From assembly GCA_022496805.1 (NCBI GenBank), contig CM040091.1, forward strand, positions 22,000,336 to 22,064,335: 64,000 nucleotides of DNA, given 5' to 3'. The stretch is from Pohlia nutans. Its lineage: Eukaryota; Streptophyta; Bryopsida; Bryales; Mniaceae. Positions 12,135 through 25,830 of this stretch are shown piece by piece. The position numbers and the translations under genes are program-made. Within the stretch, counting starts at the first letter, position 1; each line of letters opens with the position of its first letter. Under the pieces are notes generated by a model. That model did not search any database, was not told the origin of the DNA, and worked only from the letters and a program-made list of their open reading frames with translations.

Positions 12135-13145
12135 TGGGCTTTTTGCAGTGTGGATTTTTACAGAAACTTTTATGAGGAGTTAGCTTTGTGCGCGTGTGAT
12201 CTGATTAAAAAGGGGACGGTTTGTGAAATTTTATGCCTCATTTCATCTTGTAGTGTTCCACCCAAATTTTGAAGATTTTAGTCTAAAAGTGCTCTTGAAA
12301 AAGTCAACTACTGAAACGAAGCAACCAAAAAATCTCCAAAATTCACTACACTTAGAGTATTACATTTCAACTCATCACGACAAATTTCATTATTAGATTG
12401 TCAATATCCTATTTGTAATCATAACACAAAAAAAATTTAAATTTTAAGTTTGAAATTTTATACACAAATATTAGTGATAGCAATCGCAAATCTAACTGTA
12501 TGGATAGAATCTAAAATTCATAATGTACAACAATTATTCATTTATAAGTTCAAAATATCCCTCTTATTTGCATTTTTTAATGCATCTTTGAAAAACTGCC
12601 AATTTGAAAAGGGTGAGAACATTTAGGGATTAACCCCTAAATGCCCACATCTCTCTCTAGATTTGAAGAATTGAAAAGATGCATTATGAAATGCAATTGA
12701 AAGGGGTATTTTGAACTTGATGTATGAATAAAAGTTGTACATTATGAATTTTAGATTCTATCCATATAATTAGATGTAGGATTGCTATCACCAATATATT
12801 GTATAAAATTTGAAACGTAAAATTCAAAGTTCTTTTGCTCTTCATTTAGGAGCAAGATGTTGACAATATGTGGATGAAATTTGTCATGATGAGCTGAAAT
12901 GTAATACTCTAAGTGTAGTGATTTTTGGAGATTTTTTGCTTGCTTACTTTTATGAGCTCATTTCTTCAAGAGCACTTTTGAGCTATTTTGAACTAAGATC
13001 TTAAATTCTTTTGTTGAATCACTGCGATATGAAATGTGGCATAATTTTTTTATAAATCATCCCCTTTCTAATTGGTTTATATATGCATGAAGCTAACATC
13101 CCACAAAATACATAGTAAAAAATCTACACTGTAAAAAGTGTTTGG
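12135..13145. repeat. Imperfect 1-kb foldback (long inverted repeat)
   Basis: Arms of roughly 450 bp (about 12135-12600 and 12680-13140) are reverse complements at moderate identity. For example, CTCCAAAATTCACTACACTTAGAG near 12334 pairs with the CTCTAAGTGTAGTGATTTTTGGAG phrase near 12908. The centre contains TTAACCCCTAAATG. A single arm of the same family occurs at 25355-25830. The divergence suggests an old insertion. Confidence 0.75.
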
Positions 13146-13391
13146 ATAACATACAAGATAACATACAGTAGCTTTCACGCACATTGCCTTTACATCCATC
13201 CAACGGTACAAAAGTTCATTTAGAAAAGGGATGAAAAAATTTGGTCGTTGAAGGTTGCTGGTATAGGGTGAAAAAATAAATGAAAAAGAAAAGGAGAAAA
13301 AGAAAAGGAGAAAAAGAACCCACCAAAGAAAAAATATACTTTGTCAAGGCTTGTTACGTAGCTTGCGCTTGTAGCGCCATCCAATTTTTAA

Positions 13392-13396
<5 letters not shown>

Positions 13397-13432
<36 letters not shown>
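13397..13432. repeat. (TA)n microsatellite
   Basis: About 18 TA units in a row; the surroundings are AT-rich. It is preceded at 13278-13318 by an AAAAAGAAAAGGAG polypurine repeat. Confidence 0.95.
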
Positions 13433-13439
<7 letters not shown>

Positions 13440-16400
13440 AATTTTATGCGATTTTATTCAAACGAAGCTGCCAACTAGCGTTGGTTGACGTCCCAATTGA
13501 CTTGTTGTTCTAGTGTTTGCATTTAGTCACTAAAATATCTTCATTGTTTTTAATTATGTGTTCAAGGCTTTGAGATCTTGTTGATCTTCTCTTTCCAATT
13601 GCTAGTACGTCTACCTTCTTGTAAAACAAGCTATTGATTTTGCATGAATGATGATGTTGAATATTGTGCACATTCACTTCAATGGCAAGGCCGAACTAGT
13701 GAAGGCTACTAAATGTTATGTGACACTTAAAGGTTCATTCAAGATTACAACTTAGCGTTACGTTCTAAGGGCCCTTTCACATGATAGGCTATGATAGCCA
13801 TGAAGTGGGTAGCCAAAGCTACGGTCCTAGAAGAATTTGTAGGTACACAGAGGATTCTTTTCGTTCGAAACTGTGAATGCTACCAGATTGTAACTGCCTA
13901 CTTTTCACAAGAAACACCTACAAAGCTTCTTCCTAATCGTGTACATCATTTCAATATTCTTGTCTCTTTTCATGCTTAACATCAAAGAGAAAGATATAGA
14001 AAAGCACAAGATTTCATTGATTAGGTTGAAGATTGACCTTGCTTCTAAACAACATTGGCATGAACTCAAACTTGAAATACAATTGAGAATTCTAAAAAGA
14101 ATCCAAAAGAACAATGTGAATTCGCTTCTTGTGATCGTTTTGACAAGGCTAACTTCAAGTATTGCTTTGGTATTAGAAAGATGAGGGACTTTAAATCTCT
14201 CATTAGCTCCAAAAAGGAATACATACTCCAATATAGAACATTGTAGCAAACAAAGTAATTCACAAATTTGCTTGTCTCTAGAAAAGGTGAGTATTGTTTA
14301 ATTACTTTTTAATGTATAAATATGTATAGAAATATTGTTTTATACACTAAGTATTGATGTGAGATAGTCTTTTATAGACATGATTCTTCCACGTAGTCTC
14401 GGAGGAGCAAAATTTACACAAATTTTAGAAATACCATAGCCTGAATGAAATTTCCTATACGGTATTATATCTTAAGTAGGGTAGGTGAAAAGTATGAATA
14501 TTATTCTATTTTTATTAATAAAATAGGGTCTCAAATATTTAAAGGAACGAAGAATTTATGTGAGTTCTAATGAAAATCCTTGGATTGAATGAGAATCTCC
14601 TCAATTGACTAAAAATTGTTGAAGTTAGCCAATGGTTAGGAACGAACCACAAATGAAGGTTGAATTATTTGGCTTCATGGGAAAATCTCCTCATGATGAA
14701 TTTGAGCATTAGGGGACGTATGAGATTCACGAGGCTAGGGTGAGGTGGTAGTGCCGTATGCTTCCTCTCATAACATGCATTTTTCACTTAAACCTACCAT
14801 CAAACATTTTAGGCACTAAGCACATTTGTTATTCTTTGAAAGTTACGTTCATGTATTGTTGACATTTTGTTATGTTTGATTCAGTTCAATTTATGCTAAA
14901 ATTTTAGGATTTTGATAAATAGTCCAGTTTAGAAATAAAATAGGGTCTATAAAATAACTTAATGGTGGAAATTATATTTACCTATAAGGTCTTGAAAAAT
15001 ACCTCAAAGTACCATTTAATTTACTAATAGGGTGCAAAATTATTTAAGAAATTTAGATAAATAGCCCACCTATAATTAACCTCGGACCACACATGGTTTA
15101 CAAAAGTATGTAGTATGTAACCTCTTTGTGCACGTCGTACAAAAGTCTTGGCAATGCATATAAAAACCACCTTATTTTTCCTTGAAGCAAAATATAAAAT
15201 TCAAAACAAGTGGAAACCAAAAAAGTACATTGCAAGTTTTGGCAATAAATAATGATCTTCAAAATTCTACCTCTAAAAGTTGAAGTAGACAGAGATTCAT
15301 AGTGCATAAAATAGAGTTTTTATTCTATAATTGTAGTGGATATATATTTTGATTTCACTAAACAACCATTGGACGATTTCAAAACTCTACTATTAACCCC
15401 TAACTACCTTATCAACTATATTTGGTCCATACAAAATTTTAGAGTTACCAAAATTTTAGTAAACATTAAATGTCTATAACTTTTGCAAAAATAAAAAATT
15501 TTGAACATCATTTTATTTTCACTTGTAGATACAGAGATTGATAAACCATACAAAAAGAAAAAAATTGAATTTTTTTTAATGATTTTCTTCTAAAGCCCTC
15601 CAAGTGACAATATTTCAAATTGTCACAATTTTGAAAATCTACCTGGAATGCATTAGAAATATTTTGAGGTCTGTAAAGGGCCGTGAAAACTGCAACCACC
15701 CAAATGAATTAAAAAATTAAAAAATATGGAAAACATTATTTTTAAATTAGTTTTAAAAAAATAGATTTAATTTTAGCTTTGAAAGAAAATTTTAATTTTT
15801 AAAAAATTGGATTTTTTTGAAATTGGATTTTTTTGAAATTTAATTTTTTTGAAATTTAATAAAATTTAATAATTAAACCGTTATTAGATTATTATTTGAC
15901 TTGACCAAATTTTGTCTGTGTTAGATTTGATGTTTTTCAAAATTTAAAATTTATAAATTAATTTTGATTTAAATTAAATGAAATTTATATTAAGATTGTG
16001 TGCAGGTATGTGTTGGCCACTTTGCATTATTGCAATAGGATTCTTCTTTTTAATTCTATGCAATTTCTTGCATATCCATTCCGCTAGTGTTAATTCAAGA
16101 TTATTTCAAATTTTTATTGAATTAAATCATTGAATGTTTAAAAATCATTCATGTATTAGGTGAATGAAATAAATCAACTCAAATGGATTTGATTGTACTT
16201 TTACATTACTTTATTATTATTTTGCAATGGCATTTAATAAATATACTAATATTATAGACAACAATATTTGTACTTTCATGTTTTCCGTGTATTAGTTTAA
16301 AAGATAGCATATATATAAATAGATAGATAGTATTATAGATAATAAAAGATAACATAAATTTATTCATAACAATATATATATATATTCTCACATTTGTTCA

Positions 16401-19400
16401 TAGATATATTGTTGTTGATACATGTATTGAAGGTCAATACAATTGTTGTAAAATAAAAAATTAATAGCAAGATCTCTCCTGACATTAGTTTTTGACTATC
16501 AAAACTGTGTTCTTCTGGCGTCACTGTTGATAGCGGCTTGAACTAGAGCGAACATTGTCGTGGATCTTATTAAGCCTGATAGATTCTTTTTTCTACTACA
16601 TTTTAGAACTCCGGTTTCTAGGATAAATTTTTTTCAGTGCCATTTTGAATTAGTTCTTAGAGAGTTTAGCCTCATCGGCTATGAGAATCGCCCTTAAAGT
16701 GTGTGGTTCGCTCATCATCGTGTTGACACGCAAAGGTAGCTTATTGTCAAGTTGGGAAAGTTGTATGAGACATATGATATTTCGGCAAATATTGCAATCG
16801 ATTTGATATGGGCTTGGTGAAAATGACTTATATTGGGCTTATTTTACAAGAAACACTTCAAATTCTATGGGAGAAGAATAGAAACTATATAAACTACCTT
16901 GATTTGATCTCTTTAATGATTTGATAAATTGTGCTGATAGACAAAAGGTTGAAATTTTTATTTTAAATGATAGTTCCATCGATTATTTTAATGATGATCA
17001 TCAATATTTTGATTTTAAAAAAAAGTTTTCTTATAACATCATCATTTATAGGAATAAGAGCTTGTATTTAATAAAATAATTAGAAATTGACAACCTTGAA
17101 ATTGTTACAAAAGTGCTTCACTGAATACCAAAGATTGTTTGTGAAACATTGAAAATTTGTGACATTCTGAATTTTGGTTTAATTTTTCTACCTATATTCT
17201 TGTCTTATGAAGTTGTTTAATTATTTCAAAAAGAACTCATCTTATATTTCTGCCATTTTTCCTTCTACTACATTTCAATTATTTTTATAATGGTTTTCAA
17301 GTTATTATAGTTTTATATTTATATTTATTTGATGTGTATATTGGTAGCCATAAAAGACATTCTAAATTTTATTTTGTTTATTAAATGGACGACCAATTCA
17401 TGATTTGTTTTACAAGACTAATTCTATATCATTAAATTATTAATAAAATAAAACAAAATTAAATAAAATTTAAAAATTTAAAAAAATTTAAATAGATTTT
17501 ATATACATATTTTAATAAAAAATTGCATGGCAGCTTTGGCCAAATTTGCAGTCCTTTGGAGGCTTCAAAACATTTGTAACGGGAATCTTTAAGTTTGTTA
17601 TCAAGTATAATTAGCTCTAATATGAACAAGGTACTCACCAAAATAGCTTGCATGTGAGCAGAGAGCAAAAAAAAGACATTCAATTATTTAATTAAAGATA
17701 GAAAAAACCTCAAAAACCCCAAGTTTTTTAAACTTTAATTAATTTTTTAATGATTTTCTTTGTAGAAATGAAATGAATATCCGTGGGAAAGAGTTTAAAT
17801 TTAGGGTTTAGGATTCTATTACCACATGGCTATGTGGATGTGTGACTGCGTGACCGTACATGGATTGTATGACCGTGCAAATTACAAACCACATAACCCA
17901 AAGAGTAAAAAGTTGTTTACCATGAGTGAAAGGACTTAATCATGCGATAATTACTAGCAAATCACAATCATTACCACTTATGTAACTAGTGCATGAATGT
18001 GATCAAGTGAGATTAGTTAAATCTATGCACATCATTAGGATAGGTGAAATCTCAAACTATCATTTTAAAATCACACATTGCAAATGGCATTACCTCCCAT
18101 TCTCTGTCTATATCCTTTATGTTACCTTCGTAGTCCGCCATCGCATTCGCAGAAGCATTTGTTCTCTCGTTGCCATCGTGCATTGCATCAACAATTTAGG
18201 ATAGTAAATTACGTTAACTGTAGAGTTGATGCTAATGTTTTAAAAAGAGTGGCTGACTCTAGAGATTGCAATGGCCGTAATTTTTAACAATATAATGCCA
18301 AAGATGCATCCTAAAAGGCTCGAGAATGGCGATTGGTGTGTTGCATACCTGGAAGTCTTGGAGAATATGACCAAGCGTGGAGCGGATTAGTGTGCGTTGA
18401 TCAAGACCATGCCATTGTGGTGTACATACTGCGTTATTTGTAGAAAGATGAATATGCAAAGGAAATTGAATAGTGAGGAGGGCATAGGGATGTTTTTAAT
18501 CTACTGGGCAGAGATACTAAAGTTGTTTATGGCCTTTTGGGACATTCCGTTTATGATTGATGAGCGACTTGTGAAGACTGAATTGCATCATTTCGTGCCT
18601 CCTAAAGAAAGTGCTACTCGGGGGTCATCTGAAAGCATCTCTTGAGTTTGAGCTAATGGGACCGGATAGAGAGTTTAGTCTCGACAAAAGAGCAAGCTCA
18701 TCTAGTAGCGATGAGATTGAAGGCGATCAAGGTATAGGACCCTTTGCAGAGTCTACGTGGACAATATGGAGTCGCCAATCCAAGCCAATTTTATATGGAC
18801 ACAATTTTTGAACGCCCAATTGATGAGTGGTGTAATGGCTTCTTTGAGTAGCCAGAAGATCTTAGAAAGAGAATATGGCTCTGTGATAGTAAATGTGTCG
18901 TCAATATGTGAGACATGATTGTAAAGGCATAGAAGTAAACTATCCGGAATTTAAGAGATAAGTAGCATGACCACATATTTTAGTACTGCAATGCCATATA
19001 GGGCTGCATGTATAATTTTTTTGAAACAATTTGAGCAATACATCCGTATAACATACTTGAGATTTATATTGACTATTTAGTAAAGTTCTGCAAATTCATT
19101 GTAACTGATCCGTTTCGAGTCTCACAGATTGATTCGACAACACTATCGGATTCCGAGCCCTAGCTAGATACCAAATCCTACAGATTGATTCAACAACACC
19201 AACCCGACACCAATCCTAACCCGACTAATTCCCAAACCAACCCAGTACCATACTTATCCGGATGCATACAAAAACAAACAACTTTGCAAACGTCATCTAC
19301 ATACTCAGTCAAAGGGACTGCCTTTAGATCAAAAGATCGGCAATCAATCGTGCCCCCAGAGTGCCACATGTAACCTCTCGGCTCTGACACGCTACGCCTA

Positions 19401-20902
19401 CGTTACGACACTGTACATGTCGGCATCGACAGGTGACATCGACATATTGCTGGTAAACACAAATTGCACTATGTGAGCATCGGATAGCACAATTTCAACG
19501 ATCACAACTTGTAACATGAACTTGAGCGATCATATTTATGTGGAATTACATAGCATCACACTATTACAATGCATCCTTTCAAAATCATGTAAGCCTCACA
19601 AAAAGCAAGATAAAGAAAACCAATAGATATTTGTTACAAAATTCGACAAAACATCACAAATAGAGCCTCGACAGAAGACATTATCTAATATTCCTTAAGC
19701 CATGTTGGTTTGAAGTTGTCCGAATCAGTGTCAGAATTAGCTTTAAGAACATGAAATTCATACCAATCCGGAGACTCATATCAGACTACAATGATCGCAA
19801 TTCCCGCATTGTTGTCATTCATTACATGCGTGTATATCCGCAGTTGGATCCGATCCACATCCTCTAGTGGATAATCTTCAATTCCAGAGCCGTGTTTGTC
19901 CTCAGAATAATCGCCAACAACATCATCACTACTGCATCCTCTAGTTCATCCTCCCACTCATATTCAACAGAATACTTTGAAACCTCCGGGCTACTTGAAA
20001 TTGCGTCCAACGAGACCGAGGACAGACTCTTGGAAGTAGAGGATGGAGAGGATGCCAAGAAAAATGCAACATCTCTTTTGCACTTATTTGTACGCGACTC
20101 TGTGCAATATCAGAAAGGTCTGTCAACCACTAAACACTGATGCGATCCTTGAGAAATCGAGCCATGGCAAATGATAAGTGAGTTGTGAGAGATGGAGTGC
20201 AAGGGAGGTGATTTATGTCCAGGATATCTCAACGTAACAAAACAAAACATAACAAACAACCTACTGTTTGTGAAGATATGTGCAGCCTTGAGCCCGCACT
20301 TATCATATTCACAAACAACTGTCAAACGCTATAATTAATGTTAAAAAATTGGTCATGAATATTCAAGACTCCCAAACTTTACACTATAAACAATGGTCAC
20401 AGTGTTCATTTGTAATCATACAGTTCTGTAAGCAAAAAAGAGACGGGAAAGCACTATGACTTCTATCACCCACATTTCTCACAAATACACAGCATTACAC
20501 AAAAATAAAGTCTTTTTGGGACTAAAATTTGATATTCACAGCTATCGTTAAAGGTCTTACTGTACAAATCCTTACTGTACAGCGGAAACATAATTCGCAC
20601 ATAAGCTCCAAATCCATCTGAAGAGAAGCATCTACTTCAGTTCGATCTCTAAAGACCTGAGGCGCCTTCATGGCACAATGTTTACGTAAATAACATGGCT
20701 GTTGTATGTAGGAATCGGGCTACCATAAGACACTCGGATTTGACACATCTCCAGGCGTCCTTCAACTGCCATTGTACTGTAATGTGTGGACATCCTTCGG
20801 CCAAACATTGACAGTATTATATGATATTGTGTCACGGGACAAACTGTGCCCCCAACGATTGAATCACACCTCCAATAGTGTTAGGTTGCAGACGATCCAC
20901 AT

Positions 20903-23604
20903 TTAAACAGTGACAGTTACCTCCTCCGTTCCATCATTCTTCATAAAACGCTCAAATTCAGCTTGTACCATTTCCCCACCATTGGTTCCATCAAAGGAAC
21001 ATCTATAATAACTGAACCACGCCACAGTAAATACTGTCAGAATGAACTCCAAATATGAATATTGCCAGAAAAAAAAGGGTCAGTGAGCTCATGTAAGCAA
21101 GGAATGATCGTCAAGTGAAGTAACCTGGCTAGAATATTGATTGTAGTGTCAAGGGTACAGCTTTATAAATTGAAGTTGCATCACATATAGGATGATTTGA
21201 CAAACAAACCTGCCATTTGCGCCAACAATGACAACAGTATTCTTCTGTGGGCCAAACGCAACAATTGTCTTCGTCTCCTCAGGCACACGAAATTGGGCAA
21301 ACGACCACTCTGAGCTGAAGTACTTGGGCAAGACACCTGCCACAAATTGTGTATGAACATTATATAGATTAGTTTCATCCAACCAGGTATTAGTGACTTG
21401 AATACAGCAGAACAAGCCATCAAAGCAAAGTCCCTCTATCCTCATAAGATGTATGCAGTTTGAAGAAGGTACAAATTCCATACTAGTGCGAGAGAGAAAG
21501 AAAATGGTCACCTTTCATGAAGGCCAACGATGAACCCGCATTTGCAGTTGCAAACGACAATAATGATGCTGGGGCACCAAGGAGATAACCGCCGCTTCCA
21601 CCAGATGCTAGTGCCGTTCCATTGGAAGATGGTGACGCCGCCGTTGTCATAGGCTCAGAGCGAGTAGTTCCTTCAGTTGTAGACTTCAAACCAAATACAT
21701 GCACGGTGCCCTTGTCGCTAGAAACAGCAAGCCAGTGTGCATTTGCAGAGAAGGCGATACTATAAATCTCTGCTCGCTCAGCTCCTCGTCGAAGCTGCAA
21801 AGGACATGAAACTATCAGTAAGAGAACATCCTTGAGGACACAAAGACTCGGCGGTTCTTTAGTGAGAGCCAAAACATGTTGCCAGTGACTATTCTTGCAT
21901 TATATTCAAAAGTATAAATCACAACAGAAAATCAGGAAGGTAGCAAGATGGGTCACTCATTTTACTGAATTAACACCTAAGCGTCTAAAACGCCCAATAT
22001 GGCCATCTGCATCACTGAACTTTGCAACAATGGCCTTTTCTCATTTGACCTCGGTTTTCTGATTGCAATACATCATTTTCAAGCTCTTGGTCTATACTAC
22101 AAGATCAACAGTGTTGATCGTGGCAAACTGAAGTCATTTTCACACAAACAGATGATTTGCAGAAGGGGATCCAATTTTCCTACACTACAGAAATACACAG
22201 TGGACGCTTAGGGGTTAAAGTTTTTTACCTCTTGCAATTTCGAACCATCCACAGTACTGAAGATGCGAATGAGGGTACCCTTGGTGCTAGCTGTGGCCAA
22301 GAAAGCGCCATTTTGGCTGAGTGCCATACATGCAAGGGACGAATCGTGTGCCTGCACAAATCTTGTCTTCTTCACACTGTAGAGCTCTATCCGGATCTCC
22401 CCTCGGCGCTGTCCAGGGCAGGCAAGGACGCATGACGTTGGCCCAGGAGATAGCGCACAGATACCCTTCGTATTCGACAAGGTCTCAATCTGGTGAAGCA
22501 GCTTCAGATCGGCAAAATTGTACACATAGATCTTAAATTCAAGCACAACAACGATTCTGTCCCTCCGCAAACGAACGGCTCGAACTTCACTCCTGAACGA
22601 GAGCTCGCCAATACATCGGCTCTGCTGATCGTCCCATATCATGACCTTGTTGGGAGAGTATCGAGGTGCCTTGCCACCACCAACGAGAGCCAAGATGTTG
22701 CACCTGAACCAGTGATTTATTTTTGTCAGGAGACAGTTTAGCATTTTTGCAACTTTTCCATGGCTTGAAGACTCCTTGGATGCTCTTTTCCTATTGTTAT
22801 ATAGGTAATATCACGGTAATATACATAGGTAATATCACGGTAATATACATGTGCAACCTTAGGTAATACCTGGGTGATACCTAAGTTTAAAGAGGCTACA
22901 CATCTTGACTCCATGTAGGAAATCTGGCTATTATTCCTTTCTTTTTTCAAAAACCCTTTGTATCAATTGGCCAGCCCAAATTTTATGTACTCCCTCCGTC
23001 CCAAAGTTATTGTCATGTTTGAAAGTCATGTTTGAAAGTGCTTTTTTAAGTAGGTCAAAAAAATACTTCCTTGTGGCTAATTTTATTTAGGTTGCAATGA
23101 ACACATGCAATGCTCTTCAATCATTCTAGTGACATAATTTGGAACCTTTTTTAATCATGTTTCTTACAATATGATCAATGAAATTGGCTCAAAGAAACAC
23201 CAAGCAAACAAGTTAGACAATAACTTTGGGACGGAGGGAGTAGCAATTAGGCTAAAATCAGCAACAAAAGAAATCACTGACCTGAACAGCATCTCCACTA
23301 AAGCAATGCCAGCACCATCAAATTCACGACGAAATGTCTCTTTGAAAGGATCGCAGTTGTAGATGCGGAATCCTGTCTGCGTGCCACAGGAGAAACATCC
23401 GTAGTCCTGGTTGAACCCAACTGAGAGAAGGGCTTGCTCCACAGGTGGGGCTTGGGGTACCTCTCGTCCGGGAGAATTCTGAGGAGAATTCTGCGTGAGC
23501 CCCGAGGTGGAAGACACTGGCGAAGTTGACATAGAATCACTACTAAATTTGTTGTGACCGCCCTGCTGTGAGGGTGGTACTTGCAAAGGCGCTGCTAGGG
23601 CCAT
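20903..23604 (-). CDS. ATG18: Autophagy protein ATG18 (PROPPIN beta-propeller), complete
   Basis: PROPPINs are seven-bladed WD40-like propellers that bind PI3P on autophagic membranes and act with ATG2. Exons in transcript order: 23604-23282, 22703-22229, 21794-21512, 21336-21210, 21011-20903. Phases agree at every junction and the product is 438 aa, close to Arabidopsis ATG18a. The defining L/FRRG lipid-binding motif is [12 protein letters not shown] at residue 267, exactly at the exon 2/3 junction. Other family blocks are [56 protein letters not shown] and the C-terminal [22 protein letters not shown]. The N-terminus is a 50-residue Ser/Gln/Pro-rich tail before blade one. Start chosen at the first ATG of exon 1. 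No damage is seen. Intron 1 carries a Stowaway element and intron 2 a repeat shared with LAX. Confidence 0.95.
22057..22197 (-). repeat. Intronic repeat shared with LAX intron 1
   Basis: Read on the minus strand this segment matches 5385-5521. It lies just inside the donor of ATG18 intron 2. Differences are a few substitutions and small indels. Confidence 0.7.
22801..22848. repeat. 24-bp direct repeat, two copies
   Basis: ATAGGTAATATCACGGTAAT plus four bases is present twice head to tail within ATG18 intron 1. It is followed by looser GGTAATACC/GGTGATACC phrases. Confidence 0.85.
22988..23242. mobile_element. Stowaway-like MITE in ATG18 intron 1
   Basis: Terminal inverted repeats CTCCCTCCGTCCCAAAGT and the reverse complement are flanked by TA on both sides, the hallmark of Stowaway (Tc1/mariner-type) MITEs. 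The interior is nearly identical to the copy at 36139-36366, indicating recent activity of the family. Confidence 0.92.
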
Positions 23605-25070
23605 ATTGAGGAACCACTGTGGTCAGAAAAAAACACCTTCATGCAACTGCCGCAACTTTTATATCCGATTTCTTGCTTTTGGAGCACTGAAAAATAGTAC
23701 CCACGGATAGTTTTAGTTAGTCAGAAACTCAAAACTATTAAAACCCTATCTCTCTCATCCTTCCCCATAAACACCCTTCCCCCCTTCTCAAAGTTTGATT
23801 TCCCAAACCCTTGTGCAAACCCTACGAAAAAACGATTTATTCAACAGGCGGCAAAAGCAGAAACAGAGTCCTAGAGAAAAAGCTTCAAAACAACCAATTC
23901 CACGAAGGAAGATCAAAAGAGAGAGTAACATGAACTGATTGGACTTCACATCAGTATTCAGTTCATTGTTCCTCCGTGAACTTCAACATACCTTGTGACA
24001 CAAACGATACCGCTTGAGAGACATCGGAAAAACCAATTGCGTACGGACTACTTCAGAAGAGTGTCGAATTGAAATAGAACTGGAAACTAAAGACGATAAA
24101 GAGCTTCGGGAGGTAGAAGCCTCGAATCGTGAAAGAAAAAACCTACGTGACTACGAAACGCTACATGAAAGCGTAACAAATACTTCGCTTCTCGAAAAAT
24201 CCAATGCGCCTTCCAAGTTAAACGCCGGCCATGAAGAACCAATCGCAAGTTTCACAGCAATGCAGGGAAAAACAACACACAAAATAAACGCAGAGTATAC
24301 TTCTCCTCACACAGAAACCCCGAAGAATTAAAGACTGCTACAGATTCACCAATTCACGGCGCAAACGCGAAACGTAAACCTTGTGATTAATCGTCAACAA
24401 CCGGAAGAGTACGAAAACCGCAATCAGAGCTCACTCCACAAAACCCTAAAATCCAGAAAACCCCAATTGGCACCACGAACAGCAGAGGAAAGCGAAAAAA
24501 GAGATTCAAGACGTTCAGGAAGAGCAATCCGAAGCTGTAAAGCTGTCAAGCCAAACGAATTACGCATCTGAGGAGTACCTGATCACGACCGGAAAAGAAG
24601 CCACGGAAACCTGCAAACGCCACCAAATTTCACCGCGTTTTTTGCGATGAGCTATTCAATCGGAGTGGATCACACTGACGATGCAAATTGGCAGGGGCGG
24701 ATTGAGAGAAGCGCGATGGAGCTCGCGCTTATGACGGAGCTTACGGAGAGAAGAGCAGGGCAACAATATAACAACAAGAGCGGAGACTCTGTTAGACCTA
24801 ATGAAGACGACGAACTTCCAGTTCAGCTTTGTATGAGTCCTGTTCAATCAGTGTCTGCCACGTGTAGCGGACCTTGGAGGAATATTGGAAAGGTTCACTG
24901 GTGGAGGACTTGAACTGTACGCGCTGAGTGGGTCCCAAAAGTAAAAGATTAAAATAAAATTCAAAAAGTGAAAGATTAAAATATGTTGCTCGGTTCTCTA
25001 CCATTTGTTCACTGTGCCCCACGAGGGCAGAGACTATAGAAATCCTTCGTTTTCAAGGAGTTACACGACT
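23605..25070. other. ATG18 upstream region
   Basis: From 23.6 to about 24.9 kb the base composition is more balanced than in the flanking intergenic DNA, and AAACCCTA-type phrases occur (for example 23741 and 24442). This suits a leader and promoter for the minus-strand ATG18 gene. A possible leader-intron donor on the minus strand reads CAG followed by GTACTCCTCAG near 24570-24582. I see no separate protein gene; the frames present lack family features. Confidence 0.4.
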
Positions 25071-25350
25071 TAAGAGCATCTCCACCCATGCTCGCTGAAG
25101 GTGGCTCGCTAAAATTATTCATCTATATTTGAAGAGCCCTTGAAATCACACTCCCTCACCTCTAAACGCCCCTCAAGCACCAAAAGTGCACGTCAAATAG
25201 TCAATGGACCAATCACAAATAGGATGTCGGATATAGTCAATTAAACTTAGATTTGGAGGGCCAAGAGGTATTTTTGAAGGGCCTTTAGCATTTTTCATTC
25301 ACTTATTGCGTGTGTCAGACCCTTGGCGAGCATGGGTGCGGATGCTCTAA
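25071..25350 (+). mobile_element. GAGCATC-family MITE with TAA target duplication
   Basis: The ends are GAGCATCTCCACCCATGC and GGGTGCGGATGCTC, imperfect inverted repeats flanked by TAA on both sides. Three-base TTA/TAA duplications point to the PIF/Harbinger (Tourist) group. The interior is shared with 26212-26519 (opposite orientation) and 54679-54982. Confidence 0.85.
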
Positions 25351-25354
25351 CCCC

Positions 25355-25830
25355 TAAACGTTCTCACCTCTTTTCAAATTCGGCAATTTTACAAAGATGC
25401 ATTAAAAAAATGCAATCAAGTGGGATACTTTGAACTTAATGTATGAATAAAAGTTGTACATTAAAAAACTTAGATTCTATCCATAGAGTTAGATTTGTGA
25501 TTATCATTACTAATTTTTTTGTATAAGATTTGAAACTTGAAATTCAAAAATATTATGTAATTCAATCACAAATAAGATATTGACATTTTGAGGATGAAAT
25601 TTGTTGTGATGGGTTGAAATGTAAATCTTTAAGTATAGTGGTTTTTGGAGATTTCTCGTTGCTTAGTTTTATGGGTTTATTTTTTCAAGAGCACATTGAG
25701 ACTAAAATCTTTGAAATTTTTGGTGAATCACTGCAATATGAAATGAGGGATAAAATTTTCACAAATCATCCCCGTTCTAATCAAATCATACATGAATAAA
25801 GCTATCTTGCCACAAAGATTTGTTGTAATT
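25355..25830. repeat. Single arm of the foldback family seen at 12-13 kb
   Basis: Sequence from about TGCATTAAAAAAATGC through GGATGAAATTTGTTGTGATG to GAATCACTGCAATATGAAAT parallels the right arm of the 12135-13145 foldback. No opposite arm is present. Confidence 0.65.

Larger units (their letters stand above)
10643..20902. other. Ten-kilobase AT-rich intergenic region
   Basis: No convincing gene is visible. The content is MITE copies (about 11299-11731 and 11870-12065), an imperfect foldback (12135-13145), microsatellites at 11477-11520 and 13397-13432, and very AT-rich DNA from 14.3 to 17.7 kb. The stretch 18.3-19.1 kb has coding-like composition, but every frame is broken by stops and I recognise no family. 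From 19.2 to 20.9 kb I see nothing except short unsupported frames. Confidence 0.5.

Noticed and set aside
18300..19140. Possible degenerate gene or transposon remnant
   Set aside because: Composition hints at former coding sequence, but all frames have many stops and no motif is recognisable.
24014..24913. Plus-strand frames of 105, 62 and 88 codons upstream of ATG18
   Set aside because: Charged, low-complexity products without recognisable domains. The region better fits the leader and promoter of the minus-strand ATG18 gene.
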